This document shows positions 25,957 to 34,752 of a stretch of DNA of 64,000 bases, piece after piece. Position 1 is the stretch's first letter, and every line of letters starts with the position of its first letter. Below the pieces are notes generated by a model. It ran no database searches. It worked only from the letters and a program-made list of their open reading frames with translations, and was not told the DNA's origin. Location of the stretch: positions 2,142,001 to 2,206,000 of the forward strand of contig NZ_CP067136.1 in NCBI RefSeq assembly GCF_028553785.1. Reading direction: 5' to 3'. This DNA comes from Paracoccus fistulariae. Its GTDB lineage: Bacteria; Pseudomonadota; Alphaproteobacteria; Rhodobacterales; Rhodobacteraceae. The position numbers and the translations under genes were made by a program.

Positions 25957-27327
25957 TCAATAGGAATAATCGGCGTAGATCCGCGACAGATCGCCCTGCC
26001 ATTCACCGTGAAAGCGCTCCAGCATCTCATCCGCCGGAACCTGACCCGATTCCACACTCTCCTTCAGCGCGTTCAGGAAATGCGTCTCGTCGGGGATCAG
26101 CCCGCCTGCCCCCTGCCGCGCGCGGTTCTTCAGGCCCAGTTCCGAAATCGCCAGAACCTCGCGCGCCAGATCGTGCAGCTTGATGCCATTCGCCTCGCCC
26201 TGCAGGGCATGCTCTGTGGCGGCGCGGCGCAACCCCTCGCGCGTTTCATGATCCCAGCCCTTCACCAGATCCCAGGCCGCATCCAGCGCCTCCTGATCAT
26301 AGGTCAGACCGACCCACAGCGCGGGCAATGCGCAAAGCCTGCGCCAGGGACCGCCATCCGCGCCCCGCATCTCGATGAATTTCTTCACCCGCGCCTCGGG
26401 GAACACCGTGGTCAGGTGATCGGCCCAATCCGACAGCGTGGGAACCTCGCCGGGCAGGGCCGGCAAGTCGCCCTTCAGGAAATCACGGAAGGACTGGCCC
26501 AGCGCGTTGATATATTTGCCATCGCGATAGACGAAATACATCGGCACATCCAGGACGTAATCCACCCAACGGTCATAGCCGAACCCGTCCTCGAAGACGA
26601 AAGGCAGCATGCCGGTGCGCGAATCGTCCAGATCCTGCCAGATATGGGCGCGCCAGCTGCGCATGCCATTGGGTTTGCCATCCAGGAAAGGAGAGCTTGC
26701 AAACAGCGCCGTCGCCACCGGTTGCAGCGACAGGGCCACCCGCAGCTTCTGCACCATGTCCGCTTCCGAGGCGAAATCCAGATTCACCTGAACCGTACAG
26801 GTGCGATACATCATCTGCTTGCCCAGCGTGCCGACCCGGTCCATGTAATCGGTCATCAGACGGTAACGCCCCTTGGGCATCATCGGCATCTGGTCCTGCG
26901 TCCAGATCGGGGCAGCGCCCAGACCGATGAAGCCCGCGCCGATCTCATCCGCGACGGATTTCACCTCGGCCAGATGCTGGTTCACCTCATCGCAGGTCTG
27001 GTGGATCGTCTCCAGCGGCGCGCCGGACAGCTCGAACTGACCGCCCGGTTCAAGGCTGATATTCGCGCCATCGCGTTCCAACCCGATGATATTGCCCTGC
27101 TCAAGCACCGGCGCCCAGCCAAAGCGTTTCTGCATCCCGGTCAGCATCGCCTGAATGGAACATTCGCCCGCATAGGGCAGCGGCAGCTTCTTTGGTTTGC
27201 AATAGCCGAATTTCTCGTGCTCGGTACCGATCCGCCAGTCCTCGCGGGGCTTCTCACCCGCGGCCAGATAGGCCGCCAGTTGATCGCGGCTTTCGATCGG
27301 GCCACCGCCCTGCTGGGGAATCGACAT
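25957..27327 (-). CDS. gshA: Glutamate-cysteine ligase, plant/alphaproteobacterial type
   Basis: A 456-residue GCS2-type ligase making gamma-glutamylcysteine, first step of glutathione synthesis. Family marks are DWRIGTEHEKFGY near residues 30-42, LEPGGQFELSGAPL, TCTVQVNLDFASE, and EMRGADGGPWRRLCALPALWVGL. The start at 27327 gives the standard MSIPQQGGGPI N-terminus. The gene ends 61 bases after the start-side of the downstream PH-like gene's stop and is followed by a GC-rich hairpin. Length is normal for the class. Confidence 0.95.
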   Translation of the reverse strand: MSIPQQGGGPIESRDQLAAYLAAGEKPREDWRIGTEHEKFGYCKPKKLPLPYAGECSIQAMLTGMQKRFGWAPVLEQGNIIGLERDGANISLEPGGQFELSGAPLETIHQTCDEVNQHLAEVKSVADEIGAGFIGLGAAPIWTQDQMPMMPKGRYRLMTDYMDRVGTLGKQMMYRTCTVQVNLDFASEADMVQKLRVALSLQPVATALFASSPFLDGKPNGMRSWRAHIWQDLDDSRTGMLPFVFEDGFGYDRWVDYVLDVPMYFVYRDGKYINALGQSFRDFLKGDLPALPGEVPTLSDWADHLTTVFPEARVKKFIEMRGADGGPWRRLCALPALWVGLTYDQEALDAAWDLVKGWDHETREGLRRAATEHALQGEANGIKLHDLAREVLAISELGLKNRARQGAGGLIPDETHFLNALKESVESGQVPADEMLERFHGEWQGDLSRIYADYSY

Positions 27328-27387
27328 GAAGCAAAGCCTTTCTCGGGGTTGGCCACCGGCCACAGGTGACAATTGCGCCGGTTCAAG

Positions 27388-27909
27388 TCAAGTCGCCTGA
27401 TCCGAGTTTCGCCAAACCACGCGCACCGCGTCGCGCTGTTCGGTCACATGGGCCAATGCGGTGGAAACCGCGCCCATGTCCAGCCCCGGCAGGGCGGTAA
27501 AGGCATCGGCCAGCGTCGCGGCGCCGGCGGCATCGACGGGGATCAGCAAGGCCTCGCCCACACCATTGCGCAGCCGCCAATAGCCGTGGCCGCGCAGCCG
27601 CAGCAAGCGTATCTCGGTCAGATCCCGCAATGCGATCTGCCCTCCCAAAGAGACCGCGCCGTAATAGCGGATCGCGCCTTCCTCGACCTCGACCACGCCT
27701 GGCGCGTCGACGCTGCGGCGAAAGGGCAGTCTTTGCCACGCGCCGACCATCAGCGCCGCGCCGACAAGCACCGCCAGCAGACCGATCAGGCCAAAGAACC
27801 AGCCGCCCTGCAGCATCAGCCACAGCCCGGCCAGCGCCACGCCCAGCGCCACCAGCGCCTCGGACCAGCGCGACAGCCAGGCCCGGATTTCCGGGCGGAT
27901 CAGGGGCAT
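27388..27909 (-). CDS. Membrane protein with PH-like tail, linked to moaE
   Basis: A 173-residue conserved hypothetical protein. A short N-terminal amphipathic stretch is followed by two hydrophobic helices (about residues 17-35 and 38-55). A mostly beta C-terminal domain (about 65-140; VEVEEGAIRYYGAVSLGG, LRDLTEIRLLR) looks like a bacterial PH domain, and a helix ends the protein. The start at 27909 is four bases from the moaE stop, so it belongs to the uvrC-pgsA-moaD-moaE transcript. Function unknown; location in the inner membrane is inferred. Confidence 0.7.
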   Translation of the reverse strand: MPLIRPEIRAWLSRWSEALVALGVALAGLWLMLQGGWFFGLIGLLAVLVGAALMVGAWQRLPFRRSVDAPGVVEVEEGAIRYYGAVSLGGQIALRDLTEIRLLRLRGHGYWRLRNGVGEALLIPVDAAGAATLADAFTALPGLDMGAVSTALAHVTEQRDAVRVVWRNSDQAT

Positions 27910-27913
27910 CTGC

Positions 27914-28348
27914 CTACCATCGTAGCAGCGAGGTTTCGTCGCTGTCCTTGGCCTGAACCCATTCGGCCTGCCCGTCGCTGGCAATCTCGCGCTTCCAGAA
28001 GGGGGCGCGGGATTTCAGCCAGTCCATCAGGTAATCCGCCGCTTCGAAAGCGGCGCGGCGATGGCGGGCGGCGGTGGCCACGAACATGATCTGTTCACCG
28101 ACGCCAAGGCGGCCGTGGCGATGAACGATGCGCCAGTCGATCAGGTCAAAGCGCCGTGCGGCCTCGGCCCCGTACTCATTCATCGTGGCTTCGGTCATGC
28201 CGGGGTAATGTTCCAGTTCCAGCGCCGCCATCCTGCCGCTGTCGTCGCGCACGACGCCGGTAAAGGTGACGACCGCGCCCGCCCCTGCCCCGAAGCCCTG
28301 CAACTCCTGGGCCAGATCGAAGGCTGCGGTCTGAACGCGGGCGGACAT
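27914..28348 (-). CDS. moaE: Molybdopterin synthase large subunit
   Basis: A 144-residue MoaE, which with MoaD converts precursor Z (cPMP) to molybdopterin. FTGVVRDDSGRMAALELEHYPGM, WRIVHRHGRLGVGEQIMFV and APFWKREIASDG with the catalytic Lys are present. It lies six bases downstream of moaD on the same strand. Confidence 0.96.
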   Translation of the reverse strand: MSARVQTAAFDLAQELQGFGAGAGAVVTFTGVVRDDSGRMAALELEHYPGMTEATMNEYGAEAARRFDLIDWRIVHRHGRLGVGEQIMFVATAARHRRAAFEAADYLMDWLKSRAPFWKREIASDGQAEWVQAKDSDETSLLRW

Positions 28349-28354
28349 CGGCCC

Positions 28355-28606
28355 TTAGCCTCCGGTCATGGGTGGGAAAAACGCCACCTCGCGCGCGCCG
28401 TCCAGAGGCGTGTCCAGATCGACCAGCTTCTGATCCACCGCGCAGCGCACGGCGCGCATATCGGCAAAAGCCTGCGCATGCCAGTCATCCATCGCCGCCA
28501 GTTGCGCGACCAGATCGCGCACGGTTCGGGCCTCGGTCGTGATCGTTTCGCGCGGCTGGCCGATGCGTTCGCGCAGCCAGGCGAAATACAGCACCTCAAG
28601 CACCAT
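28355..28606 (-). CDS. moaD: Molybdopterin synthase sulfur-carrier subunit
   Basis: An 83-residue ubiquitin-fold protein with the obligatory C-terminal Gly-Gly (FFPPMTGG), which carries the thiocarboxylate. LYFAWLRERIG is the first strand-helix. The start overlaps the pgsA 3' end by 11 bases, so the two are translationally coupled. Confidence 0.95.
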   Translation of the reverse strand: MVLEVLYFAWLRERIGQPRETITTEARTVRDLVAQLAAMDDWHAQAFADMRAVRCAVDQKLVDLDTPLDGAREVAFFPPMTGG

Positions 28607-29231
28607 CGCCGGGCTCTTTCAGATAGGGCAGCGCCTTGACGAAATAATCCCAGCCGGTCCAGAAGGTCAGACCCGCCGCCAGCCAGATCAGCAGCAGGCC
28701 AAGACTGGTCGCCACATCGGCCCAACTGTCCATCCACAGCGGCAATTCGGCCTCGCCGACCAAGGGGGGCTGTCCACGCTCGACATAGGCCAGCCCCGTG
28801 CCCAGAAACAGCACGGCGATGGCCACCATCTGAAAGGTGGTTTTCCACTTCGCCAGCTTTGTCACCTTCAGCAGCTTGGCATTCGCGCCCAGAAATTCAC
28901 GCAGGCCCGAGACAAAGACCTCGCGGAACAGGATGATGGTGGCGGGCAGGATCAGCCAGGGATTCATGCCGGAATAGCCGGTGATGACGACGATCGCGAT
29001 CACCACCATCGCCTTGTCGGCAATCGGGTCCATCGCCGCGCCAAAGCGGCTTTCCAGCTTCCAGGCGCGGGCGATATAGCCGTCGAACCAGTCGGTCACC
29101 GCAGCGACGATGAACAGCACAAGGGCCGCCCAATCCGCAAAGGGACGGCTGAAATACAGAAACATCAGCGGCACGGCGGGCGCCGCGATCAGCCGAAGCA
29201 GGGTCAGGATATTGGGTATGGTCCAGCGCAT
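28596..29231 (-). CDS. pgsA: CDP-diacylglycerol-glycerol-3-phosphate 3-phosphatidyltransferase
   Basis: A 211-residue membrane enzyme making phosphatidylglycerophosphate. WTIPNILTLLRL begins the protein. The CDP-alcohol phosphotransferase motif D-G-x2-A-R-x8-G-x3-D-x3-D is complete in FDGYIARAWKLESRFGAAMD plus PIAD. About five helices. It lies 111 bases downstream of uvrC and overlaps moaD, the usual Rhodobacterales arrangement. Confidence 0.95.
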   Translation of the reverse strand: MRWTIPNILTLLRLIAAPAVPLMFLYFSRPFADWAALVLFIVAAVTDWFDGYIARAWKLESRFGAAMDPIADKAMVVIAIVVITGYSGMNPWLILPATIILFREVFVSGLREFLGANAKLLKVTKLAKWKTTFQMVAIAVLFLGTGLAYVERGQPPLVGEAELPLWMDSWADVATSLGLLLIWLAAGLTFWTGWDYFVKALPYLKEPGDGA

Positions 29232-29342
29232 GATCGCAATCTAGGCGTTTGTGCCCGCCGTGGGAAGTGGGCTTGGCAGCATCGCCGGCGGCCAATCACC
29301 GCATGCTGCGGAAACTAGCCAGCGACGGGGCGATCCGCGCGC

Positions 29343-31190
29343 CTATCCCTTCTGGAAATGATCCAGGATCTTCTGCGCCATCGCGGCCGAGATTCCCTCG
29401 ACCGCCTGCAGATCCGCAAGGCCCGCCCGGCTGACCGCCTTGGCGCTGCCGAAATGCGCCAGCAAGGCGCGTTTTCGCGACGCGCCGATGCCCGCGATTT
29501 CGTCCAGCGGATTGGCCATCACGGATTTCGCCCGCCGCGCGCGATGCGTGCCAATGGCCCAGCGATGCGCCTCGTCCCGCAGCCGCTGGACGAAATACAG
29601 GACCGGATCATTCATCCGCAGCGCGAAGGGCCGCTGGCCGGGGCGGTGAAATTCCTCTTTGCCGTGATCGCGATCCACCCCCTTGGCGACGCCGATCATC
29701 GGAATATCCTCGACCCCCAGATCGGCCAGAATCCCATCCACGGCCGAGACCTGCCCTGCCCCGCCATCGATCAGCAGCAGATCGGGCCATGCCTCTGTCT
29801 GGCGGTCTGGATCCTCTTTCAGCAGACGGGTAAAGCGGCGGGTCAGCACCTCTTTCATCATGCCGAAATCATCGCCGGGCGTGATTTCGGTCCCCTTGAT
29901 GTTGAACTTGCGATACTGGTTTTTCTGATAGCCGTCCGGCCCGGCCACGATCATGCCGCCGACGGCATTCGTGCCCTGAATGTGGCTGTTGTCATAGACC
30001 TCGATCCGGCGCGGCGGGGCGGCCAGATCAAAGGCTTCGGCCATCCCTTCCAGCAGCTTCAGTTGCGCGGCGCTTTCGGACATGCGGCGGCCCAGGCTTT
30101 CGCGGGCGTTGCGCAGCGCGTTGGTGACAAGCTCGAATTTCTCGCCCCGCTGCGGCACCTGCAGATCGACCTTGCGCCCCGCGCGTTCGGTCATGACATC
30201 CGCGGTCAGTTCGGGATCCTCGGGGCCATGCGACAGCAGGATCAGACGCGGCGGAGGTTTGCCGTCATAGAATTGCAGCAGGAAAGCCTGCATCACCTCA
30301 TCGGGCGATTCCGCGCCGCCCAGACGCGGGTAGAAATCGCGATTGCCCCAGCTTTGATTGCCGCGAATGAAGAACACCTGCACGCAGGCCTGACCGCTTT
30401 CCATGTGAAGCGCGACGATATCAGCCTCTGCCACGCCCTTGGGGTTGATCGCCTGCACCGATTGCACGGCGGTCAGCGCCTTGATCCGGTCGCGCAGCGC
30501 CGCAGCGCGTTCAAATTCCATCGCCTCGGAGGCCTCGGCCATTTCCTGCGCAAGATTGGCCTGAATCGTGGTGGACTTGCCCTGAAGAAACCGCTCGGCA
30601 TCGGCCACCAACTGCCCGTAATCGGCTTCCGAGATCCGCCCGACGCAAGGACCGCTGCAGCGCTTGATCTGAAACAGCAGACAGGGACGGGTGCGGCTTT
30701 CAAAAACCGAATCCGTGCAGTTGCGTAGCAGGAACACCCGCTGCAACTGGGTCAGCGTCCGGTTCACCGCGCCCGCGCTGGCAAAGGGGCCGTAATAATC
30801 GCCCTTTTCCGATTTCGCCCCGCGATGCTTCTTGATCTGCGGATAGGCGTGGGATTTGGCGACCAGAATATTGGGAAAGGACTTATCGTCGCGCAGCAGC
30901 ACATTATAGCGCGGTTTCAGCTGCTTGATCAGGTTCTGTTCCAGCAGCAGCGCCTCGGTCTCGGTCCGCGTGGTCAGGAACATCATCGAGGCAGTGTCGC
31001 GGATCATCCGCGCGATACGGCCCGAATGCCCCGACGGCCGCGCGTAATTCGACACCCGCGCCCGCAGGTCGCGGGCCTTGCCGACATACAGAACCTCGCC
31101 CCGCGCATCCAGCATCCGGTAAACGCCGGGGCTGCCGTCAAGCGTGCGAAGGTAATCCTGAATTACGGTATGGCCGGTCTTTTGCGTCAT
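29343..31190 (-). CDS. uvrC: UvrABC excinuclease subunit C
   Basis: A 615-residue UvrC. An N-terminal GIY-YIG nuclease ([20 protein letters not shown]) is followed by a Cys-rich segment ([11 protein letters not shown]), a UVR domain ([14 protein letters not shown]) and an RNase H-like 5' incision domain ([29 protein letters not shown]). Tandem helix-hairpin-helix motifs lie at the end ([18 protein letters not shown]). It makes both incisions in nucleotide excision repair. The ATG at 31190 gives the standard N-terminus; the longer GTG frame at 31235 would add 15 residues. Upstream is an AT-rich 301-base gap with a DnaA box. Confidence 0.95.
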   Translation of the reverse strand: MTQKTGHTVIQDYLRTLDGSPGVYRMLDARGEVLYVGKARDLRARVSNYARPSGHSGRIARMIRDTASMMFLTTRTETEALLLEQNLIKQLKPRYNVLLRDDKSFPNILVAKSHAYPQIKKHRGAKSEKGDYYGPFASAGAVNRTLTQLQRVFLLRNCTDSVFESRTRPCLLFQIKRCSGPCVGRISEADYGQLVADAERFLQGKSTTIQANLAQEMAEASEAMEFERAAALRDRIKALTAVQSVQAINPKGVAEADIVALHMESGQACVQVFFIRGNQSWGNRDFYPRLGGAESPDEVMQAFLLQFYDGKPPPRLILLSHGPEDPELTADVMTERAGRKVDLQVPQRGEKFELVTNALRNARESLGRRMSESAAQLKLLEGMAEAFDLAAPPRRIEVYDNSHIQGTNAVGGMIVAGPDGYQKNQYRKFNIKGTEITPGDDFGMMKEVLTRRFTRLLKEDPDRQTEAWPDLLLIDGGAGQVSAVDGILADLGVEDIPMIGVAKGVDRDHGKEEFHRPGQRPFALRMNDPVLYFVQRLRDEAHRWAIGTHRARRAKSVMANPLDEIAGIGASRKRALLAHFGSAKAVSRAGLADLQAVEGISAAMAQKILDHFQKG

Positions 31191-31491
31191 GGCGATTAAT
31201 AAGTGATTCTTTTCAGCCGCTGCAAGTTTTGCCACCTAAAGGCAAGCCCGAAGCTTTCCACGACTCTTGTGGATAAGCTTGTGGATGCCCTGCAGGACAG
31301 TGGCGGATCGGTCAGCAATCGTTACATTTCCTTAACTTTGCCTAATTTTTCAGCATAAACTCAAGTCATTGATTTTTATCGTTTATTTTATTAGTGAGCT
31401 TACGAATAACGAAATTATCGCGGTAAATCAGTAGCCTGCACCAAAGATCCCTTAGGGGTGGACAAAACCGCGCAGCCTGGCTGCCGCAAGG
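31191..31491. other. AT-rich intergenic region with DnaA box, uvrC promoter
   Basis: A 301-base gap with no gene, between uvrC and the SDR gene. Bases 31320-31425 are strikingly AT-rich for this genome, with runs such as ATTTTTATCGTTTATTTTATTAG. A perfect DnaA box and a near match lie at its uvrC-proximal side (separate entry), and a GANTC (CcrM) site at 31262-31266 abuts the box. It must contain the uvrC promoter; whether it has a replication role is discussed in the findings. Confidence 0.6.
31268..31288 (-). promoter_or_regulatory. Perfect DnaA box plus a 7/9 neighbour
   Basis: Complementary to 31268-31276 is TTATCCACA, the perfect DnaA 9-mer. TGTGGATGC at 31280-31288 matches the same orientation at 7 of 9 positions, 12 bases away, about one helical turn. 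The perfect box begins 78 bases upstream of the uvrC start. Confidence 0.65.
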
Positions 31492-32268
31492 TTATTCATG
31501 CCCGACCACGTCAACGGTCTGCCACCCAAGATGCTGCCCGCCATCGACGCATAAAAGCTGCCCGGTCACGGCCTTGGCGTCGATCAGATAGCCCAGCGCG
31601 GCGCAGATATCCTCAGGGTCAGAGCCGCGCCCCAACACGGTCGCGCGGCGCTGTTCCGCAAATTGCCGGTCGCTCTGCCGCCCCCCCGCCAAAGTCGGCC
31701 CCGGACCGATGGCATTCACCCGGATATCGGGCGCCAGCGCCTGCGCCAGCATCTGGGTCATCGCCCATAGCCCGGATTTGGCAATGGCATAGGTCAGGAA
31801 TTCCGGCGTCGGCTTCAGCACCCGCTGATCGACCATATTGACCACCAGCCCAGTCGCGACAGGTTCGCCCCTGTCATCGCGCCCAGCAGTTGCCGCCTGC
31901 GCGGCAAAGGCCTGCGTCAGTTGGAACGGCGCGCGCAGGTTCGATCCGATATGGCGATCCCAGCTTCGCATCGTCGCGCTGCGGATATCGTCATGCTCGA
32001 AGATCGAGGCATTGTTCACCAGCAACGACAGCGGCCCCATCTGCGCCGTGACATGCGGGATCAGTTCAGCCGTCGCGCCCTCATCCAGCAAATCGGCCTG
32101 AAAGGCATGGGCCGCAACACCCAGGTCACGCGCCTCGGCCACCGTAGCCAGCGCCTCGGGTTCCGAGCGGTCATAGTGGATGGCCACATCATATCCGCGG
32201 CCGGCCAGATACAGCGCCATCTGTCGCCCAAGTCGGCGGGCGGCTCCGGTAATCAGGGCAGCAGCCAT
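31492..32268 (-). CDS. Short-chain dehydrogenase, pteridine-reductase-like
   Basis: A 258-residue SDR. TGAARRLGRQMAL is an Arg-containing NADP-binding loop, followed by LLVNNASIFEHDD, the catalytic YAIAKSGL (Tyr-x3-Lys), and NAIGPGPTL. The Arg-rich TGAARRLG and NNAS-type motif are typical of pteridine reductase/FolM-like SDRs, so reduction of a pterin is a fair guess but not proven. It precedes uvrC on the same strand across a 301-base AT-rich gap. The ATG at 32268 is accepted; a 38-codon gene ends 33 bases upstream. Confidence 0.85.
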   Translation of the reverse strand: MAAALITGAARRLGRQMALYLAGRGYDVAIHYDRSEPEALATVAEARDLGVAAHAFQADLLDEGATAELIPHVTAQMGPLSLLVNNASIFEHDDIRSATMRSWDRHIGSNLRAPFQLTQAFAAQAATAGRDDRGEPVATGLVVNMVDQRVLKPTPEFLTYAIAKSGLWAMTQMLAQALAPDIRVNAIGPGPTLAGGRQSDRQFAEQRRATVLGRGSDPEDICAALGYLIDAKAVTGQLLCVDGGQHLGWQTVDVVGHE

Positions 32269-32301
32269 GTCAGTTCAATCCAAATCAGCCTGGGCGGACC
32301 T

Positions 32302-32418
32302 TCAGCGCCCGCCCCATTTCAGTCCCAGTAACCTTGCCAGAACGCGACGAAATCCCGGCCCGCTGATCAACGCCAAAGCGACCATGACCAGCAGGAAGAC
32401 GATGACCACCTTGACCAT
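32302..32418 (-). CDS. 38-residue membrane peptide coupled to the S49 peptidase gene
   Basis: Reading minus from 32418 gives 38 codons: MVKVVIVFLLVMVALALIS, then a basic tail rich in Gly, Arg and Leu ending KWGGR. The first 19 residues form one transmembrane helix. The ATG overlaps the stop of the S49 peptidase (TGATG), a standard coupling arrangement in this genome. It is the same size and shape as a small protein I associate with this position in Rhodobacterales; function unknown. Confidence 0.65.
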   Translation of the reverse strand: MVKVVIVFLLVMVALALISGPGFRRVLARLLGLKWGGR

Positions 32419-33227
32419 CAGCCGCCCGTGCCAAAGCGGGCAAAGGCGCTGCGTTCCTCGGCGACATCCAGCACGGCTTCGGCTGACAGACCCAGTCTGC
32501 GGAACAGCGACTGGCGCGGCGAATGCACCATGAAGCGCGTCTTGTCGCCAAAGAGTTCCTTCATCTTCGGCACCAGATGGGCGATGCCATCGGCCAGCCC
32601 CAGATCGACCGACTGCCGCCCAGCCCAGAATTCGCCGGTGAAAAGATCGCGATCCCCGGCCAGACGATCACCCCGGCGGCGGGTCACATAATCCTTGAAC
32701 GCCTCGTGGATCGGCTCCAGCACATTGCGCAGACGCTCCACATCCTCGGGCTTTTCGGGACGGAACGGGTCCAGCGTGGATTTCGACCGGCCGGCCGTAT
32801 GCACGCGCCGCTCGATCCCCCATTTCCCGATCAGATCCTGAAAACCGAAACCTGACGAGATCACCCCGATCGACCCCAGCACCGAGCTGTCATCCGCCCA
32901 GATCCGATCACCGGCACAGGCCAGCCAATAGCCGCCAGAGGCCGCCATATCCTCGACAAAGGCATGGACCGGCACGCCGGTTTCCTCGGCCAGCCGCCGG
33001 ATCCGGGCCGCGATCAGCGATGACTGCACGGGCGAGCCGCCGGGCGAATTGATAGACAGGGCGACCGCCGCAGGCTTGCCCTTGCGAAAGGCGCGCTCGA
33101 TCACCGGGGCAAGGGTGGCATCGTTCAGCCCGCCGCGACGTCCGGCCATGCCGATGGCGCCGTGCAGGCGCAGCACCGCAACGCGCGGGTTCTTGTTGAT
33201 GAAACGGTCAAGAAATGGAATACGCAT
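32418..33227 (-). CDS. S49-family serine peptidase (SppA/SohB-like)
   Basis: A 269-residue peptidase of the short SppA/SohB type. SINSPGGSP contributes the oxyanion region, the nucleophile is the Ser of EDMAASGGYWLA (about residue 108), and the general-base Lys lies in TAGRSKSTLDPFRP (about residue 158). No strong N-terminal membrane helix is present, unlike E. coli SohB. The ATG at 33227 fits the family better than the longer frame from 33260. Members degrade signal peptides or membrane-derived fragments. It is coupled to the 38-residue membrane peptide gene. Confidence 0.9.
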   Translation of the reverse strand: MRIPFLDRFINKNPRVAVLRLHGAIGMAGRRGGLNDATLAPVIERAFRKGKPAAVALSINSPGGSPVQSSLIAARIRRLAEETGVPVHAFVEDMAASGGYWLACAGDRIWADDSSVLGSIGVISSGFGFQDLIGKWGIERRVHTAGRSKSTLDPFRPEKPEDVERLRNVLEPIHEAFKDYVTRRRGDRLAGDRDLFTGEFWAGRQSVDLGLADGIAHLVPKMKELFGDKTRFMVHSPRQSLFRRLGLSAEAVLDVAEERSAFARFGTGG

Positions 33228-33275
33228 GGGCCACAGATAGGGCCACGGACGCCCCATCACAAGCCGCCATGCCGA

Positions 33276-34295
33276 TCATGTCACGCGAATGGTATCGCCG
33301 GGCATGAAGGTTGGGGTCAGCGCAATGATCCGGTCTTCGGGCATAGGGTCCTTGTCCGCCACCAGCCGCGCGGCACGACGGCCGATATCCACGCGCCGCG
33401 CATCGGTGGTGGCCAGACGCACCGGGAACCCGTCCAGCAGATCGACACCATTGAACCCGGCCAGACCGATCCGGTTGGGAATATCCAGCCCCTTTTCCAG
33501 GCAGTAAAGCAGCCCGCCAGCCCCGATCATGTCGTTGGAATAATAGAGGAAATCCAGATCCGGCGCACGTGTCAGGATCCGTTCGGTCAATTCGCGCCCC
33601 TTCAGAAGAGAGGAGCCGCCCTGATAATATTCCCGCGCCTCCAGCGGCACCCCGCCCGTCGCCAGCCCCTCCTCGAAGCCCACAAGACGCTTCCGCGCGC
33701 GGTGATCTTCGGGCATATGCGTGCCGACGAAACCGATCCGGCGATAGCCTGCGGCCAGGATCCGCTCGGCCATTTCCCGGCCCGCGCGGATATGCGAGAT
33801 TCCCACGATCGTATCGATCCCCTCGCCGTCGGTATCCATGATCTCGACCACCGGAATGCCCGAATTTTCCAGCATCGCGCGCGACGCCTTGCTGTGCTCC
33901 AGCCCTGCCAGGATCACGCCCGAGGGCCGCCAGGACAGCATGTCATAAAGCACCATCTCCTCGCGCGCGGGCGAATAATTCGTGACCCCGATCACCGGCT
34001 GCAACCCGGTATCGTCCAACTCGGCCGAGATCCCGCCCAACACGTCCGGAAAGACAAGGTTCGACAGCGATGGAATCACGACCGCGACCAGGTTCACCCG
34101 CTGGCTTGCCAGCCCCCCGGCGATCTTGTTGGGCACATAGCCCAGCGTCTTCGCAGCGGTCAGCACCTTCTCGCGCGTGGCAGCCGACACATCGCCCCGA
34201 TTGCGCAGCACCCGGCTGACCGTCATCTCGGAAACCCCCGAAGCTTCCGAGACATCGCGCAGGGTCAGCGGGCGGCGTGGGCGTTGTGGTGTCAT
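33276..34295 (-). CDS. LacI/GntR-type transcriptional repressor
   Basis: A 339-residue LacI-family regulator. The helix-turn-helix plus hinge occupies residues about 10-65 (TLRDVSEASGVSEMTVSRVLRN, then YVPNKIAGGLASQR), followed by a periplasmic-binding-protein-like sugar domain. The start at 34295 is chosen because the HTH begins ten residues later; the longer frame reads backwards through the tRNA-Arg gene and is an artefact. By eye it is closest to gluconate-type repressors (GntR of E. coli), but no gluconate or sugar gene is adjacent, so its target is not in this window. Confidence 0.88.
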   Translation of the reverse strand: MTPQRPRRPLTLRDVSEASGVSEMTVSRVLRNRGDVSAATREKVLTAAKTLGYVPNKIAGGLASQRVNLVAVVIPSLSNLVFPDVLGGISAELDDTGLQPVIGVTNYSPAREEMVLYDMLSWRPSGVILAGLEHSKASRAMLENSGIPVVEIMDTDGEGIDTIVGISHIRAGREMAERILAAGYRRIGFVGTHMPEDHRARKRLVGFEEGLATGGVPLEAREYYQGGSSLLKGRELTERILTRAPDLDFLYYSNDMIGAGGLLYCLEKGLDIPNRIGLAGFNGVDLLDGFPVRLATTDARRVDIGRRAARLVADKDPMPEDRIIALTPTFMPGDTIRVT

Positions 34296-34397
34296 CGGGC
34301 GCTCGGATGGAAAGGGCTTAAAGTTTGATCCTATCCGACGACCCGCGCCGCGACAACCTTGCCAAAGCGCCCCGCCCGCGCCAAAAGGGGAAAGGAT

Positions 34398-34474
34398 GGC
34401 CCCGTGGCTCAACTGGATAGAGCAGCCCCCTCCTAAGGGGCAGGTTGCAGGTTCAAATCCTGCCGGGGTCACCA
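34398..34474 (+). tRNA. tRNA-Arg(CCT)
   Basis: A complete 77-base tRNA with encoded CCA. The acceptor stem is GGCCCCG/CGGGGTC, the D arm GCTC...GAGC, the anticodon stem GCCCC/GGGGC with loop CTCCTAA (anticodon CCT, reading AGG), and the T arm GCAGG-TTCAAAT-CCTGC. The accessory segment begins right at its 3' end, and a 10-base copy of the tRNA tail occurs 474 bases downstream. Confidence 0.97.
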
Positions 34475-34476
34475 AA
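34467..34476 (+). repeat. att-like direct repeat, tRNA-Arg copy
   Basis: GGTCACCAAA covers the last eight bases of the tRNA-Arg gene plus two following A residues. An identical 10-mer is at 34941-34950, and both are followed by T-rich DNA. The two copies bracket the truncated HTH gene. Confidence 0.35.
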
Positions 34477-34574
34477 TTTATATCTAAAATCAAATTATTG
34501 CAACAAAGCCATCGCAGCTTCATGCTGCAGTTTGCATGATTTTCCGGTCCGTTTCGCAAGGAATCCGGCCTTTC

Positions 34575-34593
34575 CCTGTACAAAACCTGTACA
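34575..34593. repeat. Tandem CCTGTACA repeat
   Basis: CCTGTACA at 34575-34582 and 34586-34593 are exact copies starting 11 bases apart, one helical turn, each containing the palindrome TGTACA. The position upstream of the truncated HTH gene suggests an operator for that gene or the remains of a plasmid replication control site. Confidence 0.45.
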
Positions 34594-34640
34594 GATGATC
34601 CCTCATCACGCTGCTGCTACCGGGTGCAGCCCAAATGAAA

Positions 34641-34671
34641 ACCCCGGCTCGGCGGCAACCGAAACCGGGGT
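34641..34671 (+). promoter_or_regulatory. Leader hairpin before the truncated HTH gene
   Basis: ACCCCGG at 34641-34647 pairs with CCGGGGT at 34665-34671, and TCGG at 34649-34652 pairs with CCGA at 34659-34662 inside it. This gives a two-part stem about 80 bases before the ATG at 34753. There is no T run after it, so an attenuator or RNA-structure role is more likely than plain termination. Confidence 0.5.
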
Positions 34672-34752
34672 CAAAGTCTATGTGAAAGTATCCGACTTTC
34701 CCATTCCTTATAGCATCACCAGAGAGATGCCGTCCAGAAAAGAGGTGCAGCC

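Noticed and set aside
25426..27369. 647-codon frame antisense to gshA
   Set aside because: No domain; gshA is certain on the minus strand.
31191..31491. A small RNA gene in the AT-rich gap upstream of uvrC
   Set aside because: No convincing promoter plus terminator pair was found; only a DnaA box and AT-rich DNA are supported.
34296..34583. N-terminal extension of the LacI-type repressor through the tRNA-Arg gene
   Set aside because: The added residues are the antisense translation of the tRNA and its flank, and the HTH starts right after the Met at 34295.
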